From Rhizobiaceae bacterium (GTDB lineage: Bacteria; Pseudomonadota; Alphaproteobacteria; Rhizobiales; Rhizobiaceae), in contig JAHBYZ010000006.1 in assembly GCA_019635695.1 (NCBI GenBank), positions 62,001 to 126,000 on the forward strand: a stretch of DNA of 64,000 nucleotides, written 5' to 3'. A model generated the notes under the pieces. The model saw only the letters and a program-made list of their open reading frames with translations, was not told where the DNA came from and made no database searches. Shown here piece after piece: positions 1-9,800 of the stretch (within the stretch, counting starts at the first letter, position 1; every line of letters begins with the position of its first letter). The translations under genes and the position numbers were made by a program.

Positions 1-58
1 GACTCGGGAACAGCCAGCGCGGCGAAGATCGCGCGGCGGACATGGGAGGAGAACGTCC

Positions 59-934
59 TTGGACGTGTTGCAGCTTGTCGTCAGCGGGCTTGCGAATGGC
101 TGTGTCTACGGCCTGATCGCGCTCGGCTTCGTGCTGATCTACAAGGCCACGGAGGCGGTGAATTTCGCGCAGGGCGATTTCATGATGCTCGGCGCGTTCC
201 TGTGCCTGGGCTTCACCAACGAGGCGTTTCTCGGCCTGCCGTTCTGGCTTTCCGTGCCGCTCGCCATCCTTGCCATGGGCGTATTCGGCTATGCGCTCGA
301 CGCGCTGGTGATCCGCAAGATGTTCGGCCAGCCGCAGGTGGCGGTCGTCATCCTCACCATCGCGCTCGGCTTCGTGCTGCGCTTCCTCGCCGGCGTCATC
401 TGGGGCCACCAGCCGGTGTCGCTGGAATCCCCCATTGCCGGGCAGGACGTGCGCTTCGGCGGACTGGTGCTCGGCATGGACGAGGTGACCATCATCGTGG
501 TCACGGTGCTCTTGACGGGCGGTCTCTATTTCTACTTCAATTCGACGCGGCTCGGCGTCGCCATGCAAGCTTCGTCGCAGAACCAGCTCGCAGCCTACTA
601 CATGGGCATTCCGGTCAAGCGGCTCAACTCGCTGATCTGGGCGCTGGCCGGCATGGTGGCGGCGGTCGCCGGCATCCTTTACGCCTCCAAAGGCTCCATC
701 GAGCCGTCGATGGGCCTGCTCGGCATCAAGGCCTTCGCGGCGGCGGTGATCGGCGGTTTCGGCTCGCTGCCCGGCGCCCTGCTCGGCGGGCTGATCGTCG
801 GCCTCATCGAGCCGTTCGCCGGCCGCTACATGCCAAGCGGCTACTCACAGATCATGCCGTACCTGCTGCTCTTCCTCATCCTCATCGTCAGGCCGCACGG
901 CATCCTGGCGCAATACCACTCCAAGAAGGTCTGA
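59..934 (+). CDS. livH: Branched-chain amino-acid type ABC transporter permease LivH
   Basis: Inner-membrane permease of a HAAT/Liv-type ABC importer, 291 aa, almost wholly hydrophobic with about eight membrane segments. The N-terminal pattern NGCVYGLIALGFVLIYKAT and the internal AVIGGFGSLPGALLGG are typical of LivH. The start is a TTG preceded by GGAGGA with an 8-nt gap; no ATG fits as well. It is the first of livH-livM-livG-livF, spaced 4 nt from livM, and the set is completed by an acyl-CoA synthetase and a binding protein downstream. LivH pairs with LivM to form the channel. The substrate cannot be read from the permease; the embedded CoA ligase suggests a carboxylate rather than Leu/Ile/Val (inference). 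Confidence 0.93.
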   Translation: MDVLQLVVSGLANGCVYGLIALGFVLIYKATEAVNFAQGDFMMLGAFLCLGFTNEAFLGLPFWLSVPLAILAMGVFGYALDALVIRKMFGQPQVAVVILTIALGFVLRFLAGVIWGHQPVSLESPIAGQDVRFGGLVLGMDEVTIIVVTVLLTGGLYFYFNSTRLGVAMQASSQNQLAAYYMGIPVKRLNSLIWALAGMVAAVAGILYASKGSIEPSMGLLGIKAFAAAVIGGFGSLPGALLGGLIVGLIEPFAGRYMPSGYSQIMPYLLLFLILIVRPHGILAQYHSKKV

Positions 935-938
935 GCCG

Positions 939-2036
939 ATGCGGACCGTCTTCAAGACCAGCTACGACGCCGACATCCGCATGTTCAAGCACGGCGCGCA
1001 GGCCGGCTGGTATGCGCTGCTGCTGGTGCTGGCCGTGGTGCTGCCGTGGCTGTTCAACACCTACTGGCTCGGCGAAGCGACCAACATGCTGATCTGGGCG
1101 ATCGCCGGCATGGGGCTGATGATCCTCGTCGGCCAGACCGGGCAGGCGAGTCTCGGCCACGCCGCGTTCCTGGCCATCGGCTGCTACGCCAATGTGCTGC
1201 TGCAGATGCACGGCCTGCCGTTCGTCCTTGCGTTTCCGCTCGGCGGGCTTATCGCGGGCCTCGCCGGTTTCTTCATAGCCTTCCCGATGGCGCGGCTGCA
1301 CGGCATCTACCTCGCTATCGGCACGCTGGCGCTGGCGATCCTGATCGACGACCTGATCGTGATCGCCGAGCCGCTGACGGCGGGCGTGGTCGGCCTGTTC
1401 GCGCCGGACATCTCGATCTTCGGCCTCGACATCAACCGCTACGGCAATCCGTGGCTGTTCTACTGGCTGGTGCTCTTCGTCACCGTGCTCATCGTTCTCG
1501 CGTACCGCAACATCCTGCGCTCGCCGCTCGGCCGCTCCTTCGCAGCGGTGCGCGACTCGGAGGTTTCGGCGCGGGCCATGGGCGTCAACGTGGCGCTGAC
1601 CAAGGCGACCGCCTTCGGCGTGTCGGCCGGCATCACCGGTCTGGCCGGCGCGCTGATGGGCCATTTCGCCGGCATCTTCAACAACGAGACCTTCAACATC
1701 ATCATCTCGATCCAGCTTCTGCTGATGATCGTGATCGGCGGGCTGGGTTCCATCCACGGCGCGTTCTTCGGCGCGGCCGTCGTGGCGCTGCTGCCGCAGG
1801 CGATCGCGATCGGCCGCGACGTGGTGACGGGCTGGCTGGGCTCCAGCTCGGTGGCGATACCGGGTCTGGAATCGGCGATCTTCGGCTTCATCCTGATCGC
1901 CTTCATCCTGTTCGAGCCGCTCGGCATCTACGGGCGCTGGATCAAGATCCGCACCTATTTCGAACTGTTCCCGTTCTACCGGAAGGACATGTTCCGCCGG
2001 CAGCGCAGCTACCTGAAGACGGAGCGCATGCGATGA
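939..2036 (+). CDS. livM: Branched-chain amino-acid type ABC transporter permease LivM
   Basis: Second permease of the Liv-type importer, 365 aa. It carries the LivM signature region GQASLGHAAFLAIGCYAN near residue 70 and the later GLAGALMGH and IGGLGSIHGAFFGA segments, with about ten hydrophobic helices and a basic C-terminal tail. It starts at ATG 4 nt after livH and its stop overlaps the livG start in ATGA, so translation is coupled. It should dimerise with LivH and contact LivG/LivF from the cytoplasmic side. Length is normal for the family. Confidence 0.93.
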   Translation: MRTVFKTSYDADIRMFKHGAQAGWYALLLVLAVVLPWLFNTYWLGEATNMLIWAIAGMGLMILVGQTGQASLGHAAFLAIGCYANVLLQMHGLPFVLAFPLGGLIAGLAGFFIAFPMARLHGIYLAIGTLALAILIDDLIVIAEPLTAGVVGLFAPDISIFGLDINRYGNPWLFYWLVLFVTVLIVLAYRNILRSPLGRSFAAVRDSEVSARAMGVNVALTKATAFGVSAGITGLAGALMGHFAGIFNNETFNIIISIQLLLMIVIGGLGSIHGAFFGAAVVALLPQAIAIGRDVVTGWLGSSSVAIPGLESAIFGFILIAFILFEPLGIYGRWIKIRTYFELFPFYRKDMFRRQRSYLKTERMR

Positions 2037-2833
2037 CCGCTCTGTTGGAACTGGAGAACGTGACGCTGCGCTTCGGTGGGGTCACCGCCGTCAACAAGGT
2101 GTCTTTCAGCGTCGAGGAGGGCGAGGTGTTCGCGCTGGTGGGGCCGAACGGCGCCGGCAAGTCGACCGTGTTCAATCTCGTCTCGCGCTTCTACGACCCT
2201 GCGGAGGGCGACATCCGCTTCGCTGGCGAGAGCATCCTCAAGCGCCAGCCGCACGAGATGGCGGGGCTCGGCATTGCCCGCACGTTCCAGAACATCGAGC
2301 TGTTCGACCACGCCACCGTGCTGCAGAACCTGCTGGTCGGGCGGCACCGGCACCGCAGGGGCAACCTGCTGACCGAGACGCTGTTCACGCCCTTCGTGCG
2401 ACGCGAGGAGCGCCGCCACCGCGAGGCGGTGGAGAAGGTGATCGACTTCCTCGACCTGCAGCCCTACCGCGAAAAATACATCGCCGGCCTGCCTTACGGC
2501 GTGCGCAAGGTGGTGGAGATGGGCCGCGCTCTCGCCATCGAGCCGCGACTGCTGCTGCTCGACGAGCCGGCGTCCGGACTGTCGGTGGAGGAGACGCAGG
2601 ACGTCGCCTTCTGGATCGAGGACATCAAGACCCAGATGGGCATCACCGTGCTGATGGTGGAGCACGACATGCACCTCGTCGCCTCTGTCTCGGACCGGGT
2701 TCTCGCTCTTGCTGACGGCAAGATGCTGGCGCTGGGAACACCGAAGGAGGTGCAGACGCACCCGAAGGTGGTGGAGGCCTATATCGGCTCGACCGACCCG
2801 ATGGCCGGCGCGAAGGTGAGGGCCGCGGTATGA
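2033..2833 (+). CDS. livG: Liv-type ABC transporter ATP-binding protein LivG
   Basis: ATPase subunit, 266 aa from the ATG that overlaps the livM stop (ATGA). Walker A is GPNGAGKST at residues 37-45 and Walker B is LLLLDEPASGL. The signature motif is degenerate (LPYGVRKVVEMG instead of LSGGQ), which is usual for LivG proteins. The reading frame is open far upstream, but the upstream part overlaps livM and has no homologous sequence, so the ATGA start is preferred. The stop overlaps livF by another ATGA. It energises uptake together with LivF. Confidence 0.93.
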   Translation: MTALLELENVTLRFGGVTAVNKVSFSVEEGEVFALVGPNGAGKSTVFNLVSRFYDPAEGDIRFAGESILKRQPHEMAGLGIARTFQNIELFDHATVLQNLLVGRHRHRRGNLLTETLFTPFVRREERRHREAVEKVIDFLDLQPYREKYIAGLPYGVRKVVEMGRALAIEPRLLLLDEPASGLSVEETQDVAFWIEDIKTQMGITVLMVEHDMHLVASVSDRVLALADGKMLALGTPKEVQTHPKVVEAYIGSTDPMAGAKVRAAV

Positions 2834-3639
2834 TGCTGGCGCCGAACCTCGAACGCAATGCCGATGCCGGCGCGGTTGTGCTTGCCGTGCGCAACCTGGA
2901 GAGTTTCTACGGGCCGATCATGGCCATCCGCGGCGTGTCGCTGGACGTGCGCGAGGGCCAGATCGTCACCGTGCTCGGCGCCAACGGCGCCGGCAAGACG
3001 ACGCTGCTCAAGACCATCTCCGGCGTGATGAACCCTGAGAAGGGCGAGATCCTCTACAACGGGAAGAACATCGCCGGGTCCGAGCCCGACGCGGTGGTGC
3101 GCGCGGGCATCGCGCATGTACCGGAGGGGCGCGAGGTGTTCCCGCTGCTCACCGTCGAAGAGAATCTGATGATGGGCGCCTACACCCGCCGCGACGCCGA
3201 CGGCGTGCGCGAGGACCGGGAGATGGTGTTTTCATACTTCCCCATCCTCAAGGAGCGCGCCCGGCAGGCGGCCGGCACGCTGTCGGGCGGCCAGCAGCAG
3301 ATGCTGGCAATCGCGCGGGGCCTGATGGCGCGGCCCAAGCTGATGCTGCTCGACGAGCCGAGCCTCGGCCTGTCGCCGCTGCTGACCAAGGAGATCTTCG
3401 GCATCGTGCGCCGGCTCAACCGCGAGCAGAAGGTGACGATGATGCTTGTCGAGCAGAACGCCATGGTGGCGCTGGAAGTCGCCGACTACGGCTACGTCAT
3501 GGAACTCGGCCGCATCGTCATGGCCGACAGCGCCGAGCGGCTGCTGCAGTCGAAGGACGTGCAGGAGTTCTATCTCGGTGTGAAGGAAGAAACCCAGCGC
3601 GGCCAGAAGCGCTGGAAGCAGAAGAAGACGTGGAGATGA
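2830..3639 (+). CDS. livF: Liv-type ABC transporter ATP-binding protein LivF
   Basis: Second ATPase subunit, 269 aa. Walker A GANGAGKTT lies at residues 50-58, the signature LSGGQQQM is intact and Walker B is LMLLDEPSLGL. The first 18 or so residues are a non-conserved extension before the typical LivF start; the ATGA overlap with livG supports the annotated start. A basic Lys/Arg-rich tail (KRWKQKK) ends the protein. It is followed after 24 nt by the acyl-CoA synthetase gene in the same operon. Confidence 0.92.
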   Translation: MMLAPNLERNADAGAVVLAVRNLESFYGPIMAIRGVSLDVREGQIVTVLGANGAGKTTLLKTISGVMNPEKGEILYNGKNIAGSEPDAVVRAGIAHVPEGREVFPLLTVEENLMMGAYTRRDADGVREDREMVFSYFPILKERARQAAGTLSGGQQQMLAIARGLMARPKLMLLDEPSLGLSPLLTKEIFGIVRRLNREQKVTMMLVEQNAMVALEVADYGYVMELGRIVMADSAERLLQSKDVQEFYLGVKEETQRGQKRWKQKKTWR

Positions 3640-3663
3640 GCGCGTGAGCCGCAGGAGCCGCCC

Positions 3664-5556
3664 ATGACCATTGCCGAACGGCTGCCGCCGATGCAGGTGG
3701 TGAACGGCCATTCCTTCAATGCCGACCTGACCGGCAACGCGCCGCTCTATTTCGACGGCTGCGACACGCTGCCGAAACTGTTCCGGCAGAACTGCGAGAA
3801 ATACGGCGCCAAGATCGCCCACCGCGAGAAGGACTACGGCATCTGGCTCAGCTACTCGTGGACCGACTTCTACGAGCACGCGCGGCTGATCGGGCTGGGG
3901 CTGGTCGCGCTTGGCCTCAAGCGCGGAGAGGTCGTGTCGATCCTGTCCGAGGACAACAAGGAATGGATCTATTCTGACCTAGGCGTCCAGTGCGTCGGCG
4001 GGCTGGTGTCGGGCGTGTACACGACGGATTCGGCGGCCCAGCTCAAATATCTCGTCAACGACTCCGACAGCCGCTTCCTGATCGTGGAAAACGACGAGCA
4101 GCTCGACAAGTATCTGTCGGTGGCCGACGAGATGCCGGGGCTGGCGAAGGCGATCGTTCTGGACACGCACGGCCTGCATGGCTTCTCGCATCCGAAGGTC
4201 ATCTTCCTCGACGAGCTCTACAATCTCGGCCGGGCTTTCCTGAAGGAGAACCCGAAACGCTTCGAGGAGGAGATCGCACGCTCCAAGCCGATGGAGACGG
4301 CGATCCTCGTCTACACCTCGGGCACCACCGGGCCGCCCAAGGGTGCCATGATTACCCATGCCAACGTGATTGCCTCGGTGATCGGCAGCGCCATCACCCT
4401 GCCGGTGACGGAGGCTGACGAGCAGGTCTGCTTCCTGCCGCTCTGCCACATCCTCGAACGCCTCATCAGCGTGTTCATCCCGGTCGCATACGGCTCGGTC
4501 GTGAACTTCGCGGAAAGCCCGGAAACCGTGTTCGACAACGTGCGCGAGGTCGCGCCGCACGTGTTCACGGCGGTGCCGCGCGTGTGGGAAAAGATCTTCT
4601 CGCGCATCTCAATCATGTCCGGGGAAGCGACGGCCATCGGTCGTTTAGCTTACGGCATGGCGTTGAAGACCGGCATGAAGCGGGCGAAGCTGATCGAGGA
4701 CGGCAAGCCGGTGCCGGCCGGCACGAAACTCGCCTTCGCCGCCTGGGACTGGCTCGTGCTCAACAACATGCGGCGCATGCTCGGGCTGCATCGCCTGCGG
4801 CGCGGCACGACCGGCGCGGCGCCAATCTCGCCTGATCTGCTGATGTGGTTCCGCGCCATCGGCGTGACCGTGCTCGAAGGCTACGGCATGACCGAGAGCT
4901 CGGGCGTCATCTCGGTCAACACGATGGAGACCAGCAAGACCGGCACCGTCGGCCCGGTCGTGCCTGGCGGCGAGATGCGGATCGCGAGCGACGGCGAGAT
5001 CCAGTATCGCGGACCAAACGTCTTCGCGGGCTACTGGAACAAGCCGGACAAGACGGCCGAGACGATCGTGGATGGATGGCTCAAGACCGGCGACGTCGGC
5101 CGCATCGACAACCAGGGCTTTCTAACGATCACCGGCCGCGCCAAGGACATCATCATCACGGCCGGCGGCAAGAACATCACGCCCGCCGAGATCGAGAACA
5201 GGCTGAAGTTCAGCCCCTACATCGCCGACGCGGTGGTGATCGGCGACAAGCGCAAGTTCCTCTCCTGCCTGATCATGATCGACCAGGAGAATGTGGAGAA
5301 ATACGCCCAGGACCGGCGCGTGCCGTTCAACAACTTCAAGTCGCTCTGCGCGGCGCAGGAGGTGCGGGATCTCATCGGGTCCGTGGTGGCCGAGGTGAAC
5401 CGCGAATTCGCGCGCGTGGAGCAGATCAAGGATTTCCGCCTCATCGACGTCTTGCTCACCGCCGAGGACGAAGAGCTGACCGCGACGATGAAGCTGAAAC
5501 GCAGCTTCGTGGAGAAGAAGCACAGGAAGCTGATCGACGAGATGTACGCCGCGTGA
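3664..5556 (+). CDS. Long-chain type acyl-CoA synthetase (AMP-forming) inside the Liv operon
   Basis: AMP-dependent acid:CoA ligase of the long-chain (FAA1-like) class, 630 aa. The P-loop VYTSGTTGPPKGAM lies near residue 217, the A5 region reads GYGMTESSG, and the C-terminal hinge and lysine region is GRAKDIIITAGGKNI. The reaction is carboxylate + ATP + CoA -> acyl-CoA + AMP + PPi. A CAGGAG ribosome site precedes the ATG. It lies between livF and the binding-protein gene, an arrangement that implies vectorial activation of the imported acid. The exact acid (fatty or aryl-alkanoic) cannot be assigned from sequence. The frame has no lesions. Confidence 0.9.
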   Translation: MTIAERLPPMQVVNGHSFNADLTGNAPLYFDGCDTLPKLFRQNCEKYGAKIAHREKDYGIWLSYSWTDFYEHARLIGLGLVALGLKRGEVVSILSEDNKEWIYSDLGVQCVGGLVSGVYTTDSAAQLKYLVNDSDSRFLIVENDEQLDKYLSVADEMPGLAKAIVLDTHGLHGFSHPKVIFLDELYNLGRAFLKENPKRFEEEIARSKPMETAILVYTSGTTGPPKGAMITHANVIASVIGSAITLPVTEADEQVCFLPLCHILERLISVFIPVAYGSVVNFAESPETVFDNVREVAPHVFTAVPRVWEKIFSRISIMSGEATAIGRLAYGMALKTGMKRAKLIEDGKPVPAGTKLAFAAWDWLVLNNMRRMLGLHRLRRGTTGAAPISPDLLMWFRAIGVTVLEGYGMTESSGVISVNTMETSKTGTVGPVVPGGEMRIASDGEIQYRGPNVFAGYWNKPDKTAETIVDGWLKTGDVGRIDNQGFLTITGRAKDIIITAGGKNITPAEIENRLKFSPYIADAVVIGDKRKFLSCLIMIDQENVEKYAQDRRVPFNNFKSLCAAQEVRDLIGSVVAEVNREFARVEQIKDFRLIDVLLTAEDEELTATMKLKRSFVEKKHRKLIDEMYAA

Positions 5557-5609
5557 CGGTGGCGGCGTGCGTGGAGGGAACCATCAACCCCGTTTGTGGA
5601 GGAAATGAC

Positions 5610-6788
5610 ATGAGGAAACTTGTTACCAGCTCGATCCTGGCGATGGGCCTGGCGGCCGGCATGGCCGGCGTCGCAAACGCCCAGCAGGGTGTGTCCGACA
5701 CCGAGATCGTGATCGGCTCGAACGGCGACCTTTCGGGCGTGTTCGCGGCGTTCAACGTCGGCGCCATCAAGGCGGCGCAGATGATGTTCGACGACATCAA
5801 CGCCAAGGGCGGCATCCACGGCCGCAAGATCCGTTTCATCGCGGAGGACCACGGCTACCAGGTGCCGAAGGCAGTGCAGAACTTCAACAAGCTGATCAAC
5901 TCGGACAAGGTGTTCGCGATGATCCTTAACCTGGGCACGCCGCACAACATCGCCGGCTTCCCGATCATGGAGGCCGCCAAGGTCCACAACGTGTCGCCGC
6001 TGACGGCCGCTCGCCAGATGATCGAGGGCGACATCACCTACAAGTGGACCGGCTCGTCCTCCTACTACGACCAGCTGCGGGCCGCGACGCGCCACCTCGC
6101 CAAGGAGAAGAACGCGCAGGAAGTGTGCGCGATGTATATCCCGTCGGACTTCGGCCTCGAGGTTTATGAAGGCGCCAAGGACGAGGCGGAGGCTCTCGGG
6201 CTGAAGTATGCGGCGGAGACGACCCACAAGCCGGACGAGCAGGACTTCGTCGGCGCCATCACCAAGCTGAAGGAGGCCGGCTGCGACATCGTCGCGACGG
6301 GCCTCGGCGTGCGTCAGACGATCGTTGCCTTCGGCACGGCCAAGAAGCTCGGTCTCGACGCCGCGTTCGTCGGCTCGTCGGCCGGCTTCAACACGGCGGT
6401 CGCCAAGGTGCCGGGCGGCGTGACCGACGGCTATTACGCCGCCGCCGGCTGGTCGGACCTGGAAGCCCGGCTCGGATCCAATGCCGAGCTGAAGACCTGG
6501 GCCGATGCCTACCAGGCCAAGTTCGGCGAGCCGGCCGGCACCGCCGCGCAGCTCGGCTACTCGGCCGCCAACACGCTGGTGAAGGCGCTCGAAGCTGCCG
6601 GCAAGGACCTGACGCCGGAGAGCTTCGGCAAGGGCATGGAGACCATCAAGCTGCACGACTCCATCATGGACGTCGATGTCAGCTACGGCCCCGGCGACCA
6701 TCAGGGTGCCGACCTGATCGTCATCTCGCAGATCCAGGGCGGCATGTGGAAGGAAGTCGCGCGCATCGATCCGACCAAGTCGAACTGA
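5610..6788 (+). CDS. Periplasmic substrate-binding protein of the Liv-type ABC transporter
   Basis: Peripla_BP_6/LivK-like binding protein, 392 aa. It begins with a Sec signal peptide (MRKLVTSSILAMGLAAG, cleavage near AxAQQ around residue 27) followed by the conserved TEIVIGSNGDLSG and later AAQLGYSAANTLVKAL. The ATG is preceded by GGAGGAAATGAC, a strong ribosome site. The open frame extends upstream over the synthetase gene but that part is an out-of-frame shadow. It is the last gene of the operon and is followed by a clear intrinsic terminator. The ligand is not known; it presumably feeds the co-transcribed CoA ligase. Confidence 0.92.
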   Translation: MRKLVTSSILAMGLAAGMAGVANAQQGVSDTEIVIGSNGDLSGVFAAFNVGAIKAAQMMFDDINAKGGIHGRKIRFIAEDHGYQVPKAVQNFNKLINSDKVFAMILNLGTPHNIAGFPIMEAAKVHNVSPLTAARQMIEGDITYKWTGSSSYYDQLRAATRHLAKEKNAQEVCAMYIPSDFGLEVYEGAKDEAEALGLKYAAETTHKPDEQDFVGAITKLKEAGCDIVATGLGVRQTIVAFGTAKKLGLDAAFVGSSAGFNTAVAKVPGGVTDGYYAAAGWSDLEARLGSNAELKTWADAYQAKFGEPAGTAAQLGYSAANTLVKALEAAGKDLTPESFGKGMETIKLHDSIMDVDVSYGPGDHQGADLIVISQIQGGMWKEVARIDPTKSN

Positions 6789-6809
6789 GCGCGTTGATCT
6801 TAATGAAAG

Positions 6810-6839
6810 GCCGCGCGGGGAAACCTGCGCGGCTTTTTT
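6810..6839 (+). terminator. Intrinsic terminator of the Liv operon
   Basis: A 10-bp stem (GCCGCGCGGG / CCTGCGCGGC, one G.U pair) closes a GAAA tetraloop and is followed directly by six T. It lies 22 nt after the binding-protein stop, between two convergent transcription units. Confidence 0.9.
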
Positions 6840-6848
6840 CGTCCTCGA

Positions 6849-9800
6849 CTACTCCGCCGGCGTGGCCGCGGCTTCAGCCTGTTCCGCCGCCCGCATCTCG
6901 CGCTCCAGCCGCTTGGCTTCCTCGACCTTCGGGGTGACGAAGCGACCGAGAAGCAGATAGGCGACGGGGGTGAGGAACAGGGTCGAGATGGTCGAGAGGC
7001 CAAGGCCGCCGACGATGACCCAGCCGAGCGCGATGCGCGCCTCGGCTCCGGCGCCCGAGGCGAGCACCAGCGGCAGGCCGCCGACGATCGTGCAGATCAT
7101 GGTCATCACGACGGGGCGCAGGCGGATGTTCGACGCCTGTTCGATCGCCGCCCGCACGCCAAGCCCGCGGTCGCGCAACTGGTTGGCGAATTCGACGATG
7201 AGGATGCCGTTCTTGGCCATGATGCCGACCAAGAGCACCAGCCCGATCTGGCTGTAGACGTTGAGGCTGGTGCCCGTCAGCAGCAGCGCGAAGATGGCGC
7301 AGGCGACCCCGAGCGGCACCGTCGCCATGATGATGACTGCCGAGACGAAGCTCTCGAACTGCGCGGCGAGGACCAGCAGGATGATGACGATTGCGAAGCC
7401 GAAGATGGTGGCCATGCCGCTCGACGTCTCGCCGAGCGTGGCGGCTTCGGCCAGCGGGATGATGCGTGAGCCCTCCGGCAGGTATTTCGGCGCGATGTCG
7501 AGCACGTACTGGTAGGCTTCGCCCAGCGCCACGCCCGGTGCCAGCGCCGAGGTCACCGCCACCGAGCGCATCTGCTGCTCGCGGGCCAGCGAGGGGGCGA
7601 CGGCCTGCTCCGTCAGCGTGGCGATGGTCGACATGGGCACGTAGCGGCCGTCGCGGGCGCGCAGGAAGATGTTCTCCAGGTCGGTCGGGTCGTTGACCGG
7701 GTTGGTGGTGGAGACCAGCTTCACGTCGAAGGAGCGGTCGTCGATGAACACCGCGCCGATGGTGCGGCCGTCGAGCATGGCCTGCATCGCTTCCGCCAGC
7801 CCCGCGATCTCGATGCCCAGATCCGAGGCGCGCTCACGGTCGATGACGACGGCGAGCTGCGGCTGGGTGGTGTCGGTTGACAGGCGCGGTTGCTGGAAGC
7901 GGCTGTCGGTTTCGAGATCGCGCACGATCGCCTGCGCGGCGGCGGTCAGCGAGCCGTAGTTGTTGCCGACCACGGCAAACTGCAGACCCGAGCCGGCGCC
8001 TCGGATGCCCAGGCTGTTGGGCTGGAAAGCGAAGGCCTGCACGCCCGGCACGGCGCGGATGCGGCTTTGCACGTCGGCGAGGATCTGCGCCTGCGAGCGT
8101 GTGCGCTGGTCCCACGGCGCCAATGTCAGCGCCATGAAGCCGCTGTTGGCGCCGCTGAAGCCGCCGATGCTGGCGAATGTGGACACGACCTCGCCGCTTT
8201 CGCGCAGCGGATCCATCAGCCGCTCGATCTCGCGCATGTTCTGCGCGACATAGTCGAGCGAGACGCCCTGCGGGGCGGAGACGCGGATGAAGGCCGAGGA
8301 GCGGTCCTCCGACGGTGTCAGCTCGGAGCGGATGGTGGGGAACAGCACCACCGCCAGCGCGGCGAGCAGCAGCGCCATGACGACGACGACCAGCGGCGCG
8401 TTCAACGCCGCGCGCAGCAGGCGTGCATAGAGGCCGGACAGGAGCCCGCCGAGCCGCCCGAGCACGCCGGTGTGCTCGTGATGCTCCGAGCCCGCCAGCA
8501 TGCGCGAGGCGAGCATGGGGCAAAGCGACAGCGCCACCACCGCCGAGAGCAGCACGGCGGAAGCCAGCACGAAGCCGAACTCGCGGAACAGGCCGCCGGT
8601 CTGGCCGGGCAGGAAGGACAACGGCACGAACACGGCCACCAGCGTCGCTGTCGTGGCGATGACGGCGAAGAACACCTCCTGCGTGCCGAGAACGGCCGCC
8701 GCGCGCGGACCGAGCCCCATGTTGCGGCGGCGCACGATGTTTTCCAGCACCACGATGGCGTCGTCGACCACCAGGCCGGTGGCGAGCACGAAAGCGAGCA
8801 AGGTGAGGATATTGAGCGAGAAGCCGGCAAGATAGATGGCCGCGATGGTGCCGATCAGCGCCACCGGCATGGCGATGGCCGGGATCAGCGTCGCCCGCCA
8901 GTCGAGCAGGAAGATGAAGATGATGACCAGCACGATGGAGACTGCGAGGCCAAGCGCGATCTCGACCTCGTGGATGGCGCCGTCGATGAAGGTCGCCTCG
9001 TCGCCGGTGACGAAGATCTCGACGCCGTCGGGCAGCGTCTCATTCAGTTCCGCGACCGCGGCCTTGATGCCCCGCGAGATGTCCAGCGTGTTCGACTGGG
9101 CCGAGCGGACGATGCCCATGCCGATGCCGGTCTTGCCGTTGGCCCGCAGCTGCGACTGGCCGATGTCGGCGCCGAGCGTCACCTTGGCGACGTCGCCGAG
9201 GCGCGTGCTGCCGTTGACGATGATGTTCTCGAAGGCTTCCGGCGTGGTGACGGCGGCCGAGGCGCGGACGATCAGGTTCTGCGTGTTCGAGTTGAGCGAG
9301 CCCGCCGGCGTGTCGAAGGCGGCCGTGGCGAGCGCGTTGCGGATGTCGGCGATGGTGAGGCCCATTGCGGCCAGGCGATTCTGGTCGACGTCGACCAGGA
9401 AGATCTTCTGGCGGTCGCCGAAGACCTGCACTTCGGCCACGCCCGGAACGGAGGAGAGGGCGTCGATGACCTGCTCCTCGATGAGCAGCGTCATGTCCTG
9501 AACGGTCATGTTCTCGCCGGTCATTGCAAGGCGCATGACGGCGTCGGCGTTGGCGTCGGCCTTGACGATGCGCGGCGCGTCGACGTCGTCGGGGAGCTGG
9601 TTCTGCACGCGGCCGACCGCGTCGCGCATGTCGGAGGCGGCGGTGTCGAGCACGACGCCGTCGTTGAACTCGACGCTGATGCGGCTGCGGCCGTAGGACG
9701 AAGAGGACGAGATCGACTTGACGCCCGAGACGCGGGCGACCGCGCCCTCGATGACGGCGGTGATCTCGCGGTCGACGGTTTCGGCGGACGCGCCCGTGTA

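Noticed and set aside
5217..6701. 494-codon minus-strand frame opposite the synthetase and binding-protein genes
   Set aside because: Shadow of well-recognised + strand genes; composition is His/Arg/Gly-rich with no recognisable domain.
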